NCBI GenBank assembly: GCA_029555925.1
Contig: JAKPQU010000487.1
Span: forward strand, 1 to 29,961
Direction of reading: 5' to 3'
Origin: Bacillota bacterium
Lineage (GTDB): Bacteria; Eremiobacterota; SpSt-956; JAKJGF01
Length of the DNA: 29,961 nt
The notes under the pieces were generated by a model. The model made no database searches. It worked only from the letters and a program-made list of their open reading frames with translations, and was not told where the DNA came from. Shown piece after piece: positions 16,216-24,111 of the stretch (the stretch's first letter is position 1; each line of letters begins with the position of its first letter). The translations under genes and the position numbers were made by a program.

Positions 16216-17987
16216 TTTTCTTCATTAACCGGTTTCCAGGAAGGTTCCTGATTATTTCCCTTTCCCCCTACCAGTTTCAGTAGTTCTGTACCATCTGATT
16301 TTATTTCATAAATGTCGCTGAGATCCTTTGTTCCTGAACAGAAAAGTATTTTTGTAGAATCATCAGACCAGGACAGATGGGTTTTCCATATCCCATCCGA
16401 AGTGATAGAAGTTTTCTGGCCGGTCTCAATATCTATTACACATATATTGGCTGTATTTTCTGTATATTCAGTCGTACTGAAGGCTATTTTTCTGCTGTCG
16501 TGAGACCATGAAAGCTCATATTCTGTTCCATTATCATTCGTAATATTTGTCACCATAGTACCATTACTGTTCATTATATATAAATCAGATTGTTTATCAT
16601 TTTTTGCAATAAAGGCTATAAAATTGCCATCTGGTGACCACAGGAAATCTGAAATATTCAAATCATTACCTGTCAGTTTAACAAGTTCCATAGTATCAGG
16701 ATTAATTGTATAAATATCGTTCTTCCCTCTTCTGGTAGACATAAAGGCTATTTTACTTCCGTCAGGTGACCAGAGAGGTTTTGTATCTTTCCAGTCTTTG
16801 CCGTTCGTAATCTGAATTTTTCCTGTGCCGTCAGTATTTATTATAAAAATACTTTCCCCTTTATCCACACGTGATATATAAGTAATTCTGGAACTATCGG
16901 GTGACCATGATGGACACGAATTATTCTCAGGGCTATCGGAAAGATTTATCTGATTTGTTCCATTACATTCCATAACGAAAACATCGAAATTCCCGGTTCT
17001 GTTAGAAAGAAAAGCTATTTTTTTACCGTCAGGAGACCAGACAGGGCATAAATTAATTCCTTTTTTTTCTGTCAGATTTACTTTTCCGTTACCGTTCAAA
17101 ATATAAATATCCTGGTTACCATTGCAGTCAGAAGAAAAGAGGAGATTATCGGCGATTTTTGCTTCGCCTGAAAAAGGTGTGAAAACAATCTTCTTTGAAA
17201 TTTTACCTTTTATAACAGGAGTCTGTTTGTATTTACGTGATTTTGTATAATTCATAACCTTTTTCTTTGTATTTTCAAAGACATCTAGAAGAGAAATTTC
17301 AGAACATCCCGGAGTCTCACACTTCTTTACAGATTCTATAAAGAAATGCATAAAAGTACCTCCTTTGAGATCTTTTTCCTCTCTCATTAACTCACCGTAA
17401 CTCGAAGAAGTTATCAATAAAATACCGTCTCTGGAAGTCAGCTCTTCCATTCCGGAAGATTTCTCAGAGTCAAGTATTAAAACTATATTCCTGCATTTTA
17501 CAGCTTTAAGCCAGGTTAACAGATCATCATCTCTTATATAATTTCCATTCGGGTTGGATATCTTTCCGTCATAGGGAATTATACATTCATCAAGGCCATT
17601 CTTCTCATCATTGTTATCATCTTTAATAAATGTACCATATCCGCTGAAAAAAATAAAAACTTCATCTTCAGAGGAAGCTTTTGAAGGAAGATATTCATAT
17701 ATAAGATTTTTGATATTTGTTCTGGTAGCTTCTTTACCTGTAATGGTTTTTATATGATCGTCAGGAATAGCGTCATATTGCATAAGGATTTTTTTAAATT
17801 CTGATGCATCATGTTCCGGATATTTAAGAGGCAATAAATTTTTATCTTTATATTTATTTATAGCAATAATGACAGCCCACTTATTCTCAGAGGTCTGAGA
17901 ATAACATGGATGCAGCAAAAAACAACAAAAAAATACACCTGTAATTAAGTATAAAAAACTGTTATATAAACTCTTTTTATTTCTCAT
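16212..17987 (-). CDS. exported pseudo-caspase with a TolB-like beta-propeller
   Basis: A Sec signal (residues 1-30, cleavage after CYS) precedes a caspase-fold peptidase C14 domain (about 36-222) and a PD40/TolB-type beta-propeller (about 280-591). The fold is clear from KWAVIIAINKY, LKYPEHDASEF, EDEVFIFFSGYGTF and RNIVLILDSEKSSG. The catalytic dyad is gone: the FSGHG histidine is Tyr117 and the DSCHSG cysteine is Glu175. Six WSPDG-type motifs plus the edge strands at 283-300 and 580-591 make a likely seven-bladed ring. The protein is therefore probably a periplasmic binding or scaffold protein, not a protease. It is first in a coupled operon with an ECF S component and an unknown protein. 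The ribosome site is weak. Confidence 0.85.
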   Translation of the reverse strand: MRNKKSLYNSFLYLITGVFFCCFLLHPCYSQTSENKWAVIIAINKYKDKNLLPLKYPEHDASEFKKILMQYDAIPDDHIKTITGKEATRTNIKNLIYEYLPSKASSEDEVFIFFSGYGTFIKDDNNDEKNGLDECIIPYDGKISNPNGNYIRDDDLLTWLKAVKCRNIVLILDSEKSSGMEELTSRDGILLITSSSYGELMREEKDLKGGTFMHFFIESVKKCETPGCSEISLLDVFENTKKKVMNYTKSRKYKQTPVIKGKISKKIVFTPFSGEAKIADNLLFSSDCNGNQDIYILNGNGKVNLTEKKGINLCPVWSPDGKKIAFLSNRTGNFDVFVMECNGTNQINLSDSPENNSCPSWSPDSSRITYISRVDKGESIFIINTDGTGKIQITNGKDWKDTKPLWSPDGSKIAFMSTRRGKNDIYTINPDTMELVKLTGNDLNISDFLWSPDGNFIAFIAKNDKQSDLYIMNSNGTMVTNITNDNGTEYELSWSHDSRKIAFSTTEYTENTANICVIDIETGQKTSITSDGIWKTHLSWSDDSTKILFCSGTKDLSDIYEIKSDGTELLKLVGGKGNNQEPSWKPVNEEK

Positions 17988-18193
17988 TTCACGTAAAATA
18001 TATAAACATTCCTTTCAAAAATTTTTTAATTTTTCGACTGTGTCATAAACTTTATGTAAACCTCTATAGAAACCTTATTGTATGGTAACTTTACAAAAAA
18101 CATCTTACAGCCTCAATTTTTTTCATAATATTTCACTGTTTTTCTAACCTGACAAAAAAGTTTCATAATCTCTGCGAAATGAATGACGGGAGG

Positions 18194-18227
18194 ACTATCC
18201 ATAGCATGTTATGGTATACACTATAAT
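18194..18227. repeat. miniature derivative of family I ends
   Basis: ACTATCCATA, as in the left end of family I, is followed after a few bases by TGTTATGGTATACACTATAA, a variant of the right end. CCATA and TATGG can pair. It looks like a family I copy that has lost its whole interior. It lies in the 295-base gap upstream of the pseudo-caspase gene, which otherwise shows nothing I can name. Confidence 0.5.
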
Positions 18228-18282
18228 ACTGTTTAATACAGAAAACAGTAATATCAACAACGATTATTCATAAAAAATTGTA

Positions 18283-18975
18283 TTATTTTCCATAAAATAA
18301 GGCCAGTTCGTTTTTCAACGATCTTATAAAATCTACCACTGCAGGGCTAAAGGATAAAGAAGGATCGTCATTTTCCAGCTCTTCTGAACGATCCTGTTCA
18401 TTGTCAAAATCAAAATCATTTTCCCTCTGATTAATATCCTCTATATCATCGTCTAAATTTTCAACCTCTAGATTATCATTCTCTATATTATTATTATCTA
18501 GATCTTTAAACAATAGATCATTATTCTCTATAACTCCATTATCGAGTTCCTCAGGATTATCTTCAACCTCTGCGGATCCGTTCATTACATATTCACTTAA
18601 TTTTTTTGTCTTATAACCGGTAGATTCAGGCATAAAAGTTTTTTCTTCTACATAAAAACTGTCCTCTCTGACATCATCAAATCTGATAGGTTCGCCGGAA
18701 TCCCCTCCTCCTCTTTCCATAGACTGAATTAATACTTCCTTTTCTTCTTTTGAAAGAGGTGCTATAAGAAGAGACAGCCTGTTCTGTTTTGCATATTCAG
18801 CCATTTCCTGAGAAGTTTTATTTTTTGCCTTCTGACATGCTTCCCGGCTCATCTGATAATGTTCTCTTTCTTCCTGAGGCAATCTGGTAGAAATCAATAT
18901 ATTATCTATTTTTTTCAGGGTATAATCATATTCGAATAACTGTTTCTGATAATCTTTAAGTTTACTCTGGCTCAT
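18283..18975 (-). CDS. acidic, coiled-coil protein of unknown function
   Basis: The 230-residue product has a charged helical N-terminal half (residues 1-95, probably coiled coil) and an Asp/Asn/Glu-rich low-complexity stretch at about 135-208 (LDNNNIENDNLEVENLDDDI). It ends in a short helix, SPAVVDFIRSLKNELALFYG. I recognise no family. There is no signal peptide. AAGGAGAG eight bases upstream is a strong ribosome site. The gap to the upstream PEBP gene is 33 bases, so the two probably form an operon. Confidence 0.7.
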   Translation of the reverse strand: MSQSKLKDYQKQLFEYDYTLKKIDNILISTRLPQEEREHYQMSREACQKAKNKTSQEMAEYAKQNRLSLLIAPLSKEEKEVLIQSMERGGGDSGEPIRFDDVREDSFYVEEKTFMPESTGYKTKKLSEYVMNGSAEVEDNPEELDNGVIENNDLLFKDLDNNNIENDNLEVENLDDDIEDINQRENDFDFDNEQDRSEELENDDPSLSFSPAVVDFIRSLKNELALFYGK

Positions 18976-19008
18976 ATAATCTCTCCTTAGGAAATTATTA
19001 TAGATAAT

Positions 19009-19575
19009 TTATCTTTTATAGGTTCCCATCAACTGGCCGAAAGCCAGTATATGTCCTTCCATCGATTTTAAAATAGTCTTTTTATCAGGAGTTTTATCGA
19101 AATTCAGTAAAATATCAAGGGCATAAATTCTAAAAAAATAACGATGCTTCTGACCTTTAGGTGGCATAGGACCATTATAACAGGCTCTTCCCCAGCTATT
19201 TTTAGCATTTACTGAACCTTCGGTCTGAGAGGTTCCTGCTTTTAATTCTGTCACATCTGGCTTTATATTAAATAAAATCCAGTGGTTCCAGACTCCTGCC
19301 GGAGCATCACGATCATCACAGATGATAACAAAACTTTTTGTTCCATGAGGAGCTTTATTCCATTTAAGGGTAGGTGATAGATCTTCACCTTCACCTGTAA
19401 ACTTTTTTGGTATAGCTTCCCCTTCTTTAAAGTCAGGGCTGGTAAGATTCAAATCAATGTTTACAGAGGCCGGTTTATCACCATTATTCTGAGAATTCTC
19501 TGCAGAAGTCTTACAGGAGGATAAAAAAGCAAGAAAAATTAATAAAATTATAGATCTTTCTAAAAATTTGTTCAT
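19009..19575 (-). CDS. YbhB/YbcL-type PEBP lipoprotein
   Basis: The 188-residue protein has a lipoprotein signal (MNKFLERSIILLIFLAFLSS then Cys21). A full phosphatidylethanolamine-binding (Raf kinase inhibitor-like) domain follows: LTSPDFKEGEAIPKKFTGEG, DDRDAPAGVWNHWILFNI, YNGPMPPKGQKHRYFFRIYA. The DxDAP and GxHR-type ligand-pocket motifs are present. The molecular role of bacterial YbhB proteins is unclear. This one would be anchored to a membrane by its lipid. It is upstream of, and probably cotranscribed with, the acidic protein gene. Confidence 0.9.
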   Translation of the reverse strand: MNKFLERSIILLIFLAFLSSCKTSAENSQNNGDKPASVNIDLNLTSPDFKEGEAIPKKFTGEGEDLSPTLKWNKAPHGTKSFVIICDDRDAPAGVWNHWILFNIKPDVTELKAGTSQTEGSVNAKNSWGRACYNGPMPPKGQKHRYFFRIYALDILLNFDKTPDKKTILKSMEGHILAFGQLMGTYKR

Positions 19576-19640
19576 AATCTCATCCTTATAAAAATTTCAT
19601 ATATTCATGTCTGATAAAGACTACTTTTCCGATGAACTTC

Positions 19641-19736
19641 TTACTGTGGTGAGCATAAATAATACATATTTGCTCTCGTGACGGCAAGCATCACGGGAAG
19701 AAGACTTTTATTGCATGCTTATGCTCGGGCCAGTAA
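19641..19736 (+). repeat. family II inverted-repeat element, full copy
   Basis: This 96-bp element has exact terminal TTACTG/CAGTAA and subterminal GAGCATAA/TTATGCTC inverted repeats. The interior heptads are partly decayed (CGTGACGGCAAGCATCACGG). It matches the copy at 8726-8830 closely at both ends. No coding capacity or transposase is present. Confidence 0.65.
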
Positions 19737-19830
19737 TAAATTATTCAAATAAAATTCCTATATGTTTAAATTATAAATTATATTGTACAATATTTATAAT
19801 TCCAAGTCAAAATGTTTTTCTCTATCAAAT

Positions 19831-19916
19831 TTAACAAAATGTTAACAAATAATTATTTACTTTTCTATATTGACATGATAATATTTTAGTTAGTCAGGTA
19901 TAATATATAGAGGAGG
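19831..19916 (+). promoter_or_regulatory. TTAACA boxes, promoter and ribosome site of the 19926 gene
   Basis: TTAACA (19831-19836), N5, TTAACA (19842-19847), N5, TTATTT (19853-19858) form an 11-base-period direct repeat. TTGACA at 19870-19875 and TATAAT at 19899-19904 are 23 bases apart, too far for a normal promoter. One of them probably pairs with a weaker partner, or an activator helps. AGGAGG at 19911-19916 is an excellent ribosome site. The boxes match those in the 12248-12347 control region. Confidence 0.5.
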
Positions 19917-19925
19917 AAACCTTTT

Positions 19926-21791
19926 ATGAAGATATCAGAAAATATAAGAGCAGCCAATATTGCACCACAGAAGAAAGCAAAAAAATCAGAAAAATGTCCT
20001 GTCCTTGAACAGACAGATGTAGTACAGATAGGAAGTCATCTTAAAGAAGAAGGTATGGCTTCCCAGATTAAAGGCCAGCAAATGCAAGATGAAGCAAAAA
20101 CACAGATAAAGGGCGATATAGATCAATTAAAACAGAGCAAACAGATGAAAGCCGATGCAGAAGCCATGAAAGCAGCAGGAGAATCAATTGAAAAAGCCGG
20201 CCATGAATTAGAACAGAGCGGAACAGCAAAATTAGGAGAAAACCTTACAAAAGAAAAAACAGCTCATGAAGCAAAAGTAGGAGCCCAGGGAAAATTTGAG
20301 GAAGCCCTTTTTGAAGGAGAAACAGGAAAACTCTTTGAAAGTATGACTCTTGAAGTTATGAAGGCCGGATTGGAAGCAGAAAAAACCGGAGATAACCTTG
20401 AAAAAGGCGGTATCTCAAAATTTGATACAGCCATAGCAGACAGGGAAGCCGGTGCAAAAATGGTAAAAGACGGAGCTAAAACAATGAAAGATTCCCTTGA
20501 GGTAGAAAGAGCAGGAGATGACCTTCAGGGGCAGGGCTTTACAGATTTAGAGGCAGGCCTGGATAAGACAGCTCAAGGAATAGATTTACTCGGTAAAGCA
20601 CAGTTAGATTTTGAACTTGCTCACTGTCTTGAAAAAGAAGGAAATAAAGCTGCAACAGATTCTGCACATCTGGCCCATAAGGCAGCAAAAAAGAAAGAAA
20701 AAGCACAGACAGAAGAAGCAACTGCAGGAAAACTTAAAGGTATGGCTTCCGAAGCAGAAGGTAAAGCTGCTGTAAAAGAAGCTGAAGCTCTGGTTCATGC
20801 AAAAGAAGGTCAGAATTTTAACCTCCTGTCTGCCATACTTGCCAAAAAAGCTGCTATAGACGGAGAATTTGGCGCAAAGATGGAAGCAACGGTAAGTGAT
20901 CCTGCCTACAAACCACTTGTAGAACATGCCAAACAGGAAGTAGAGCTTGCAACAAAAGTAGGTATAGAAAGAAAAACACAGGCAGAAGTAGCCTTCGGTC
21001 AGGCAAATGCCGCTGCATCAGAAGCAAAAGGTCTTAAAGGAAAAGCAAAAGAACTTAAAGCAGATGCGGCAAAACTGGAAGCCCATGCAGCACATCTAAA
21101 AGAATGTGCCGCAAAAACAGAAGGTGAAGCAGGTGCACTGGCAGAACTTTCGAAGAAAAAACTTGAAGAAGCTACAGGCAAAAAAGCCCAGGCTACAGAA
21201 GAAAAAACAAAAGGCTTTACCCTTAAAGGCGAAGGTCTTGATCTCAAAAAACAGGGCCTCTTTGAAACTGCATTTGGCGAAGCTCTTGAGGGAGCAGCAG
21301 TCAAGGCAGAAGGTGAAGCACTTGAGAAGATGAAACTCGGTGACGTAATAGAAGACGCAGACTTCTCTGCAAAACAGGAAGCTCTTAAAGATATAACCAC
21401 CGGCCATGACCTGGAAGACGAAGCTGTCAAGGTTCAGGGAGAAGCCATCAAAGTAGCGAAAACATTTGAAGAAATTCAGGATAAAGCTCTGAAGGATAAA
21501 GAAGGAGCCTTCGCTGAAATGACATCTGCCAATACCCTGGAAGACGAAGCCATAAAGGGTCAAAAGGAAGGACTCAGTGAATTCATGGAAGGTGATAAAC
21601 TGGTACACACAGGGAGAGATAAACAGGCTGCCGGAGAAGTCAAAGGCTCACAGGCCCAGCAGCTCAGAGAAAAGACTATTAAAGATCTTAAGACACAGGG
21701 GCAGAAGATTAAAGCCGGTAAGGTAATCAAGGAAAAAGGCGACAAGTACGTAGGACTCGCAGAAGAAATATTAAAAGGCCAGGGACAATAA
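19926..21791 (+). CDS. Ala/Lys/Glu/Gly-rich helical repeat protein with N-terminal tag
   Basis: The 621-residue protein has no signal peptide, no Trp and hardly any aromatic residues. Its leader, MKISENIRAANIAPQKKAKK followed by LEQTDVVQIGSHL, resembles those of the genes at 11154 and 12484. The rest is almost wholly amphipathic helix with degenerate repeats of roughly 30-40 residues. Recurrent phrases are KTGDNLEKGGISKF, RAGDDLQGQGFTDL, GHDLEDEAVKVQGEAIK and NTLEDEAIKGQKEGL. The composition recalls LEA-like or apolipoprotein-like helical proteins, but I see no family match. It could be a cytoplasmic filament, a stress-protective protein or an exported helical rod. The strong ribosome site suggests abundant product. 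Confidence 0.75.
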   Translation: MKISENIRAANIAPQKKAKKSEKCPVLEQTDVVQIGSHLKEEGMASQIKGQQMQDEAKTQIKGDIDQLKQSKQMKADAEAMKAAGESIEKAGHELEQSGTAKLGENLTKEKTAHEAKVGAQGKFEEALFEGETGKLFESMTLEVMKAGLEAEKTGDNLEKGGISKFDTAIADREAGAKMVKDGAKTMKDSLEVERAGDDLQGQGFTDLEAGLDKTAQGIDLLGKAQLDFELAHCLEKEGNKAATDSAHLAHKAAKKKEKAQTEEATAGKLKGMASEAEGKAAVKEAEALVHAKEGQNFNLLSAILAKKAAIDGEFGAKMEATVSDPAYKPLVEHAKQEVELATKVGIERKTQAEVAFGQANAAASEAKGLKGKAKELKADAAKLEAHAAHLKECAAKTEGEAGALAELSKKKLEEATGKKAQATEEKTKGFTLKGEGLDLKKQGLFETAFGEALEGAAVKAEGEALEKMKLGDVIEDADFSAKQEALKDITTGHDLEDEAVKVQGEAIKVAKTFEEIQDKALKDKEGAFAEMTSANTLEDEAIKGQKEGLSEFMEGDKLVHTGRDKQAAGEVKGSQAQQLREKTIKDLKTQGQKIKAGKVIKEKGDKYVGLAEEILKGQGQ

Positions 21792-21792
21792 T

Positions 21793-21818
21793 CGTAACGC
21801 GTAACGCGTGACGCGTGA
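21793..21818 (+). repeat. GTAACGC/GTGACGC heptad run
   Basis: Three to four 7-base words (CGTAACG, CGTAACG, CGTGACG, CGTGATA) begin two bases after the stop of the helical repeat protein. They have no enclosing inverted repeat. Confidence 0.6.
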
Positions 21819-21855
21819 TACATAGAGTAGTTGTCAGTAATGACTTTATTAATCG

Positions 21856-21885
21856 CGAGACGTGAGACTCAGGTTTCACGTCTCG
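21856..21885. terminator. hairpin after the helical repeat gene
   Basis: CGAGACGTGA (21856-21865) pairs perfectly with TCACGTCTCG (21876-21885) across a ten-base loop. No T-run follows, so it may be an mRNA 3'-end stabiliser or another GAGACGT-word repeat rather than a true intrinsic terminator. Confidence 0.4.
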
Positions 21886-21891
21886 TGATTC

Positions 21892-22258
21892 TTAGTACCG
21901 CTCCAGGTAAAAAATGTCCCAAAAAATTAATATCATATTTATACATAAGGTTTTTGCTCCCGTAAAGCGTTCCAATGAATAAGACTCTGGTTACTAATTT
22001 ATCTGTTATGGTTAGTACCGTAACAGATAAAAGGGTATTCGTAAAAAGCTTCTGTCAGGAAGGCTCTGGAGAAGAAAAATTAGTTTTTTATATGGAATTA
22101 AACATTAAATAATGGTTAATTTATTGTCTGTAAAACAAGTTATATAAGGCACATGATTTTTCTTCGTAAGAGCATGCCGGGCAGAAGCTGATAAAATGGT
22201 TACGAACTTATCTGGAGCGGTAATTAGTGCTGATAACAGTAAATATGCCCCTGATTAA
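21892..22258. repeat. gene-poor region with inverted TACCGCTCCAG ends
   Basis: TTAGTACCGCTCCAGGTAA (21892-21910) is inverted as TTATCTGGAGCGGTAATTAG (22208-22227). A direct repeat (GGTTACTAATTTATCTG at 21990, GGTTACGAACTTATCTG at 22199) and a dyad TTTATCTGTTA/TAACAGATAAA (21998-22008, 22021-22031) lie inside. Two tiny frames, 21975-22112 (MNKTLVTNLSVMVSTVTDKR...) and 22196-22258 (MVTNLSGAVISADNSKYAPD), encode a similar VTNLSxxV phrase and lack ribosome sites. It may be a decayed repeat-protein gene or a third small mobile element. Confidence 0.4.
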
Positions 22259-22347
22259 TTACTGCTAAGAAGATTAAACCTGTAACCCGGAACCTGATGT
22301 TAACTGATGCCGGATTTACCGCTGTCGGTAATTAGAAAGGATCAATT

Positions 22348-23238
22348 GTGAATAAAAAATTTTTCTTTATCTTTATTTTTATGTTATTCTTAAGTTCTAA
22401 TGTTCTTTCGGGAACAATAACAAAACTTCCGCCTGTTATAAATGATCATGGGGAAATGATACTCATAGAGGCAGGGGATTTCCTTATGGGCTCTTCAGAA
22501 AAAGAAATTATGAAAGTTTCAAAAGATGCAGGAAAATCAACAAAATATTTTGCATGTGAAACACCACAACACAAAGTTTATCTGGATGCTTATTATATAG
22601 ATAAATATGAAGTTACCAACAGGCAGTTTCAAGATTTTATTGAAGCAGGAGGTTATGAAAACCATATATACTGGACAGAAGATGGATGGAACTGGAAAGA
22701 TAAAAATGTCTATGAAGAACCAAAATGGTGGCTTTCAGGACAGAATCACAGTGGTGTAAACAATCCATCATATCCTGTCATAGGAGTAAGCTGGTATGAA
22801 GCATCTGCTTATGCCACATGGGCAGGTAAGCGTCTTCCTACAGAAGCAGAATGGGAAAAAGCAGCAAGAGGAACAAAGGGTAATACATATCCCTGGGGCA
22901 TGGAATGGATACAGAGCAACTGTATTTCAATGGGACAGGACATAAATCCTAAAGGCACTTTAGATGCCGGGAAATCACCATATGGTCTTTATGATATGAG
23001 CGGGAATGTATGGGAATGGTGCAGTGACTGGTATAATCCTAAATATTACAGCACTTCTCCTTCGAGAAATCCCGCGGGGCCGAAAGAAGGCCTTTATAAA
23101 ATCCTTAAAGGAGGATGCGCCGGAAATGCAGCCTATTATTATTTCAGGTGTGCAGGCAGATACAGTGCAAAGATAGATTACTGGGATGCTTATACAGGCT
23201 TCAGATGTGTGAAAGATATATATGGCTACAAAAAATAG
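22348..23238 (+). CDS. exported SUMF1/FGE-like protein
   Basis: A Sec signal (residues 1-21) precedes a formylglycine-generating-enzyme-type domain (about 36-290): MILIEAGDFLMGS, YIDKYEVTNRQFQDF, VSWYEASAYATWAGKRLPTE, GLYDMSGNVWEWCSDW and TGFRC. In true FGEs two Cys follow the GGS motif at +5 and +10. Here the motif is GGC (Cys257) and those positions are Asn260 and Tyr265, so sulfatase activation is unlikely. Many bacterial relatives are binding or modification proteins of unknown substrate. The start is GTG with AAAGGA six bases upstream. It stands alone, with no sulfatase nearby. Confidence 0.87.
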   Translation: MNKKFFFIFIFMLFLSSNVLSGTITKLPPVINDHGEMILIEAGDFLMGSSEKEIMKVSKDAGKSTKYFACETPQHKVYLDAYYIDKYEVTNRQFQDFIEAGGYENHIYWTEDGWNWKDKNVYEEPKWWLSGQNHSGVNNPSYPVIGVSWYEASAYATWAGKRLPTEAEWEKAARGTKGNTYPWGMEWIQSNCISMGQDINPKGTLDAGKSPYGLYDMSGNVWEWCSDWYNPKYYSTSPSRNPAGPKEGLYKILKGGCAGNAAYYYFRCAGRYSAKIDYWDAYTGFRCVKDIYGYKK

Positions 23239-23312
23239 TTTTTTCCTATAATACAGAAATATCAAATATTTAGCCAAAACAAATCAGTAAAATCAGTAAA
23301 AATATGAAAAAT

Positions 23313-23732
23313 CTATTCTTTTATCTCATTAATTTCTGAAATTTTCCATGTCCATCCTTCCCTCTGAAAAATTACCTCTCTCCCAATTTCCCACCTGTCT
23401 CCCTTTCCGCCTGTGGCAAATAAGAGACAGGAAATTTTATTTCCATCAATCTTCCGCTCATTCTGTATATGCCAGATAATATCTTTAAAATAATCTCTCC
23501 CTGCCCATAACCCGATATTTCCCCCTTTTTCTTTAAAAGTTTTCTCCAGTAACAGAAGAGCATCTCCCGTGAAATATTTCTTCATTTTTTCTATATCCCT
23601 TTTCTCAAGTGCCCTTACTACAGAAGAAACAGTTTTTTCAGGAGAAGGAATAAGACTTTTTATAAGGTACATTATTCCCACAAGGGACAGAAAAATTAAA
23701 ATTAATATGCCTATTTTTTTTACATTAACCAT
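23313..23732 (-). CDS. small membrane-anchored NTF2-like protein
   Basis: The 139-residue protein has one N-terminal membrane helix (residues 7-27). The domain that follows starts SPEKTVSSVVRALEKRDIEK and MKKYFTGDALLLLEK, the pattern of DUF4878/NTF2-like lipoprotein-type domains. It is probably exposed outside the cytoplasm. Its function is unknown. It converges with the SUMF1-type gene across a 74-base gap that has no clear terminator. Confidence 0.68.
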   Translation of the reverse strand: MVNVKKIGILILIFLSLVGIMYLIKSLIPSPEKTVSSVVRALEKRDIEKMKKYFTGDALLLLEKTFKEKGGNIGLWAGRDYFKDIIWHIQNERKIDGNKISCLLFATGGKGDRWEIGREVIFQREGWTWKISEINEIKE

Positions 23733-23740
23733 AATTATTT

Positions 23741-24059
23741 AGATAAACTGCATCTACATAATTTTCACGTAAGTAGACTTATTCTATTTTTTACTGGATT
23801 TATATGAGAATCGTGACGCGTAATGCGTGACAGGAGGAACAGATTCTCATATTTCGTTGTGACCGAACCGGTCATGGTTGTTACATAGAAAATTTCATTT
23901 TTTAAGGTTAAGGGTGCCGGGGATTGGGTAGAAAACCCAGAACCTAACACCCAAAACCCGGAACCTAATTTAACTTAATAAAATGGCTTTTTATAAGGCT
24001 TTTATTTAAATGCTAAATAAAATGACCAAAATCGAGATAAACTGCCTGTACATAATTTT
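23741..24059. repeat. direct repeats bracketing a repeat cluster
   Basis: AGATAAACTGCATCTACATA (from 23741) recurs as AGATAAACTGCCTGTACATA (from 24035), followed in both by ATTTT. Between them are the hairpin at 23802-23852, a TGACCG/CGGTCA dyad (about 23864-23879) and a run of G/C-rich heptads at 23906-23968. Read on the minus strand those are TTAGGTT, CCGGGTT, TTGGGTG, TTAGGTT, CTGGGTT. No gene is seen in this 379-base gap. Confidence 0.55.
23802..23852. repeat. 51-bp hairpin enclosing GTGACGC heptads
   Basis: ATATGAGAATC (23802-23812) and GATTCTCATAT (23842-23852) are perfect 11-base inverted repeats. The 29-base interior holds GTGACGC, GTAATGC and GTGACAG words. The stem is unrelated to those of families I and II. 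Confidence 0.7.
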
Positions 24060-24111
24060 TATCCAACCCTTGACTTTCGCCGTAAAAAACAAAAATTTCT
24101 ATAATTTTAAA

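Noticed and set aside
16212..17987. Active metacaspase
   Set aside because: Both catalytic residues are replaced (Tyr117, Glu175).
20999..21430. Long minus-strand frame rich in Ser/Ala/Phe, antisense to the helical repeat gene
   Set aside because: It mirrors the biased Ala/Lys/Glu codons of the plus-strand gene, which has a strong ribosome site and tagged leader.
21096..21608. Cys/Phe-rich minus-strand frame inside the same gene
   Set aside because: It is an antisense shadow of low-complexity coding sequence, with no ribosome site.
22348..23238. True sulfatase-activating FGE
   Set aside because: The catalytic Cys pair is absent and no sulfatase gene is near.
23765..23950. 61-residue minus-strand frame in the 23733-24111 gap
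   Set aside because: It consists of translated repeat sequence (hairpin and heptads) and lacks a ribosome site.
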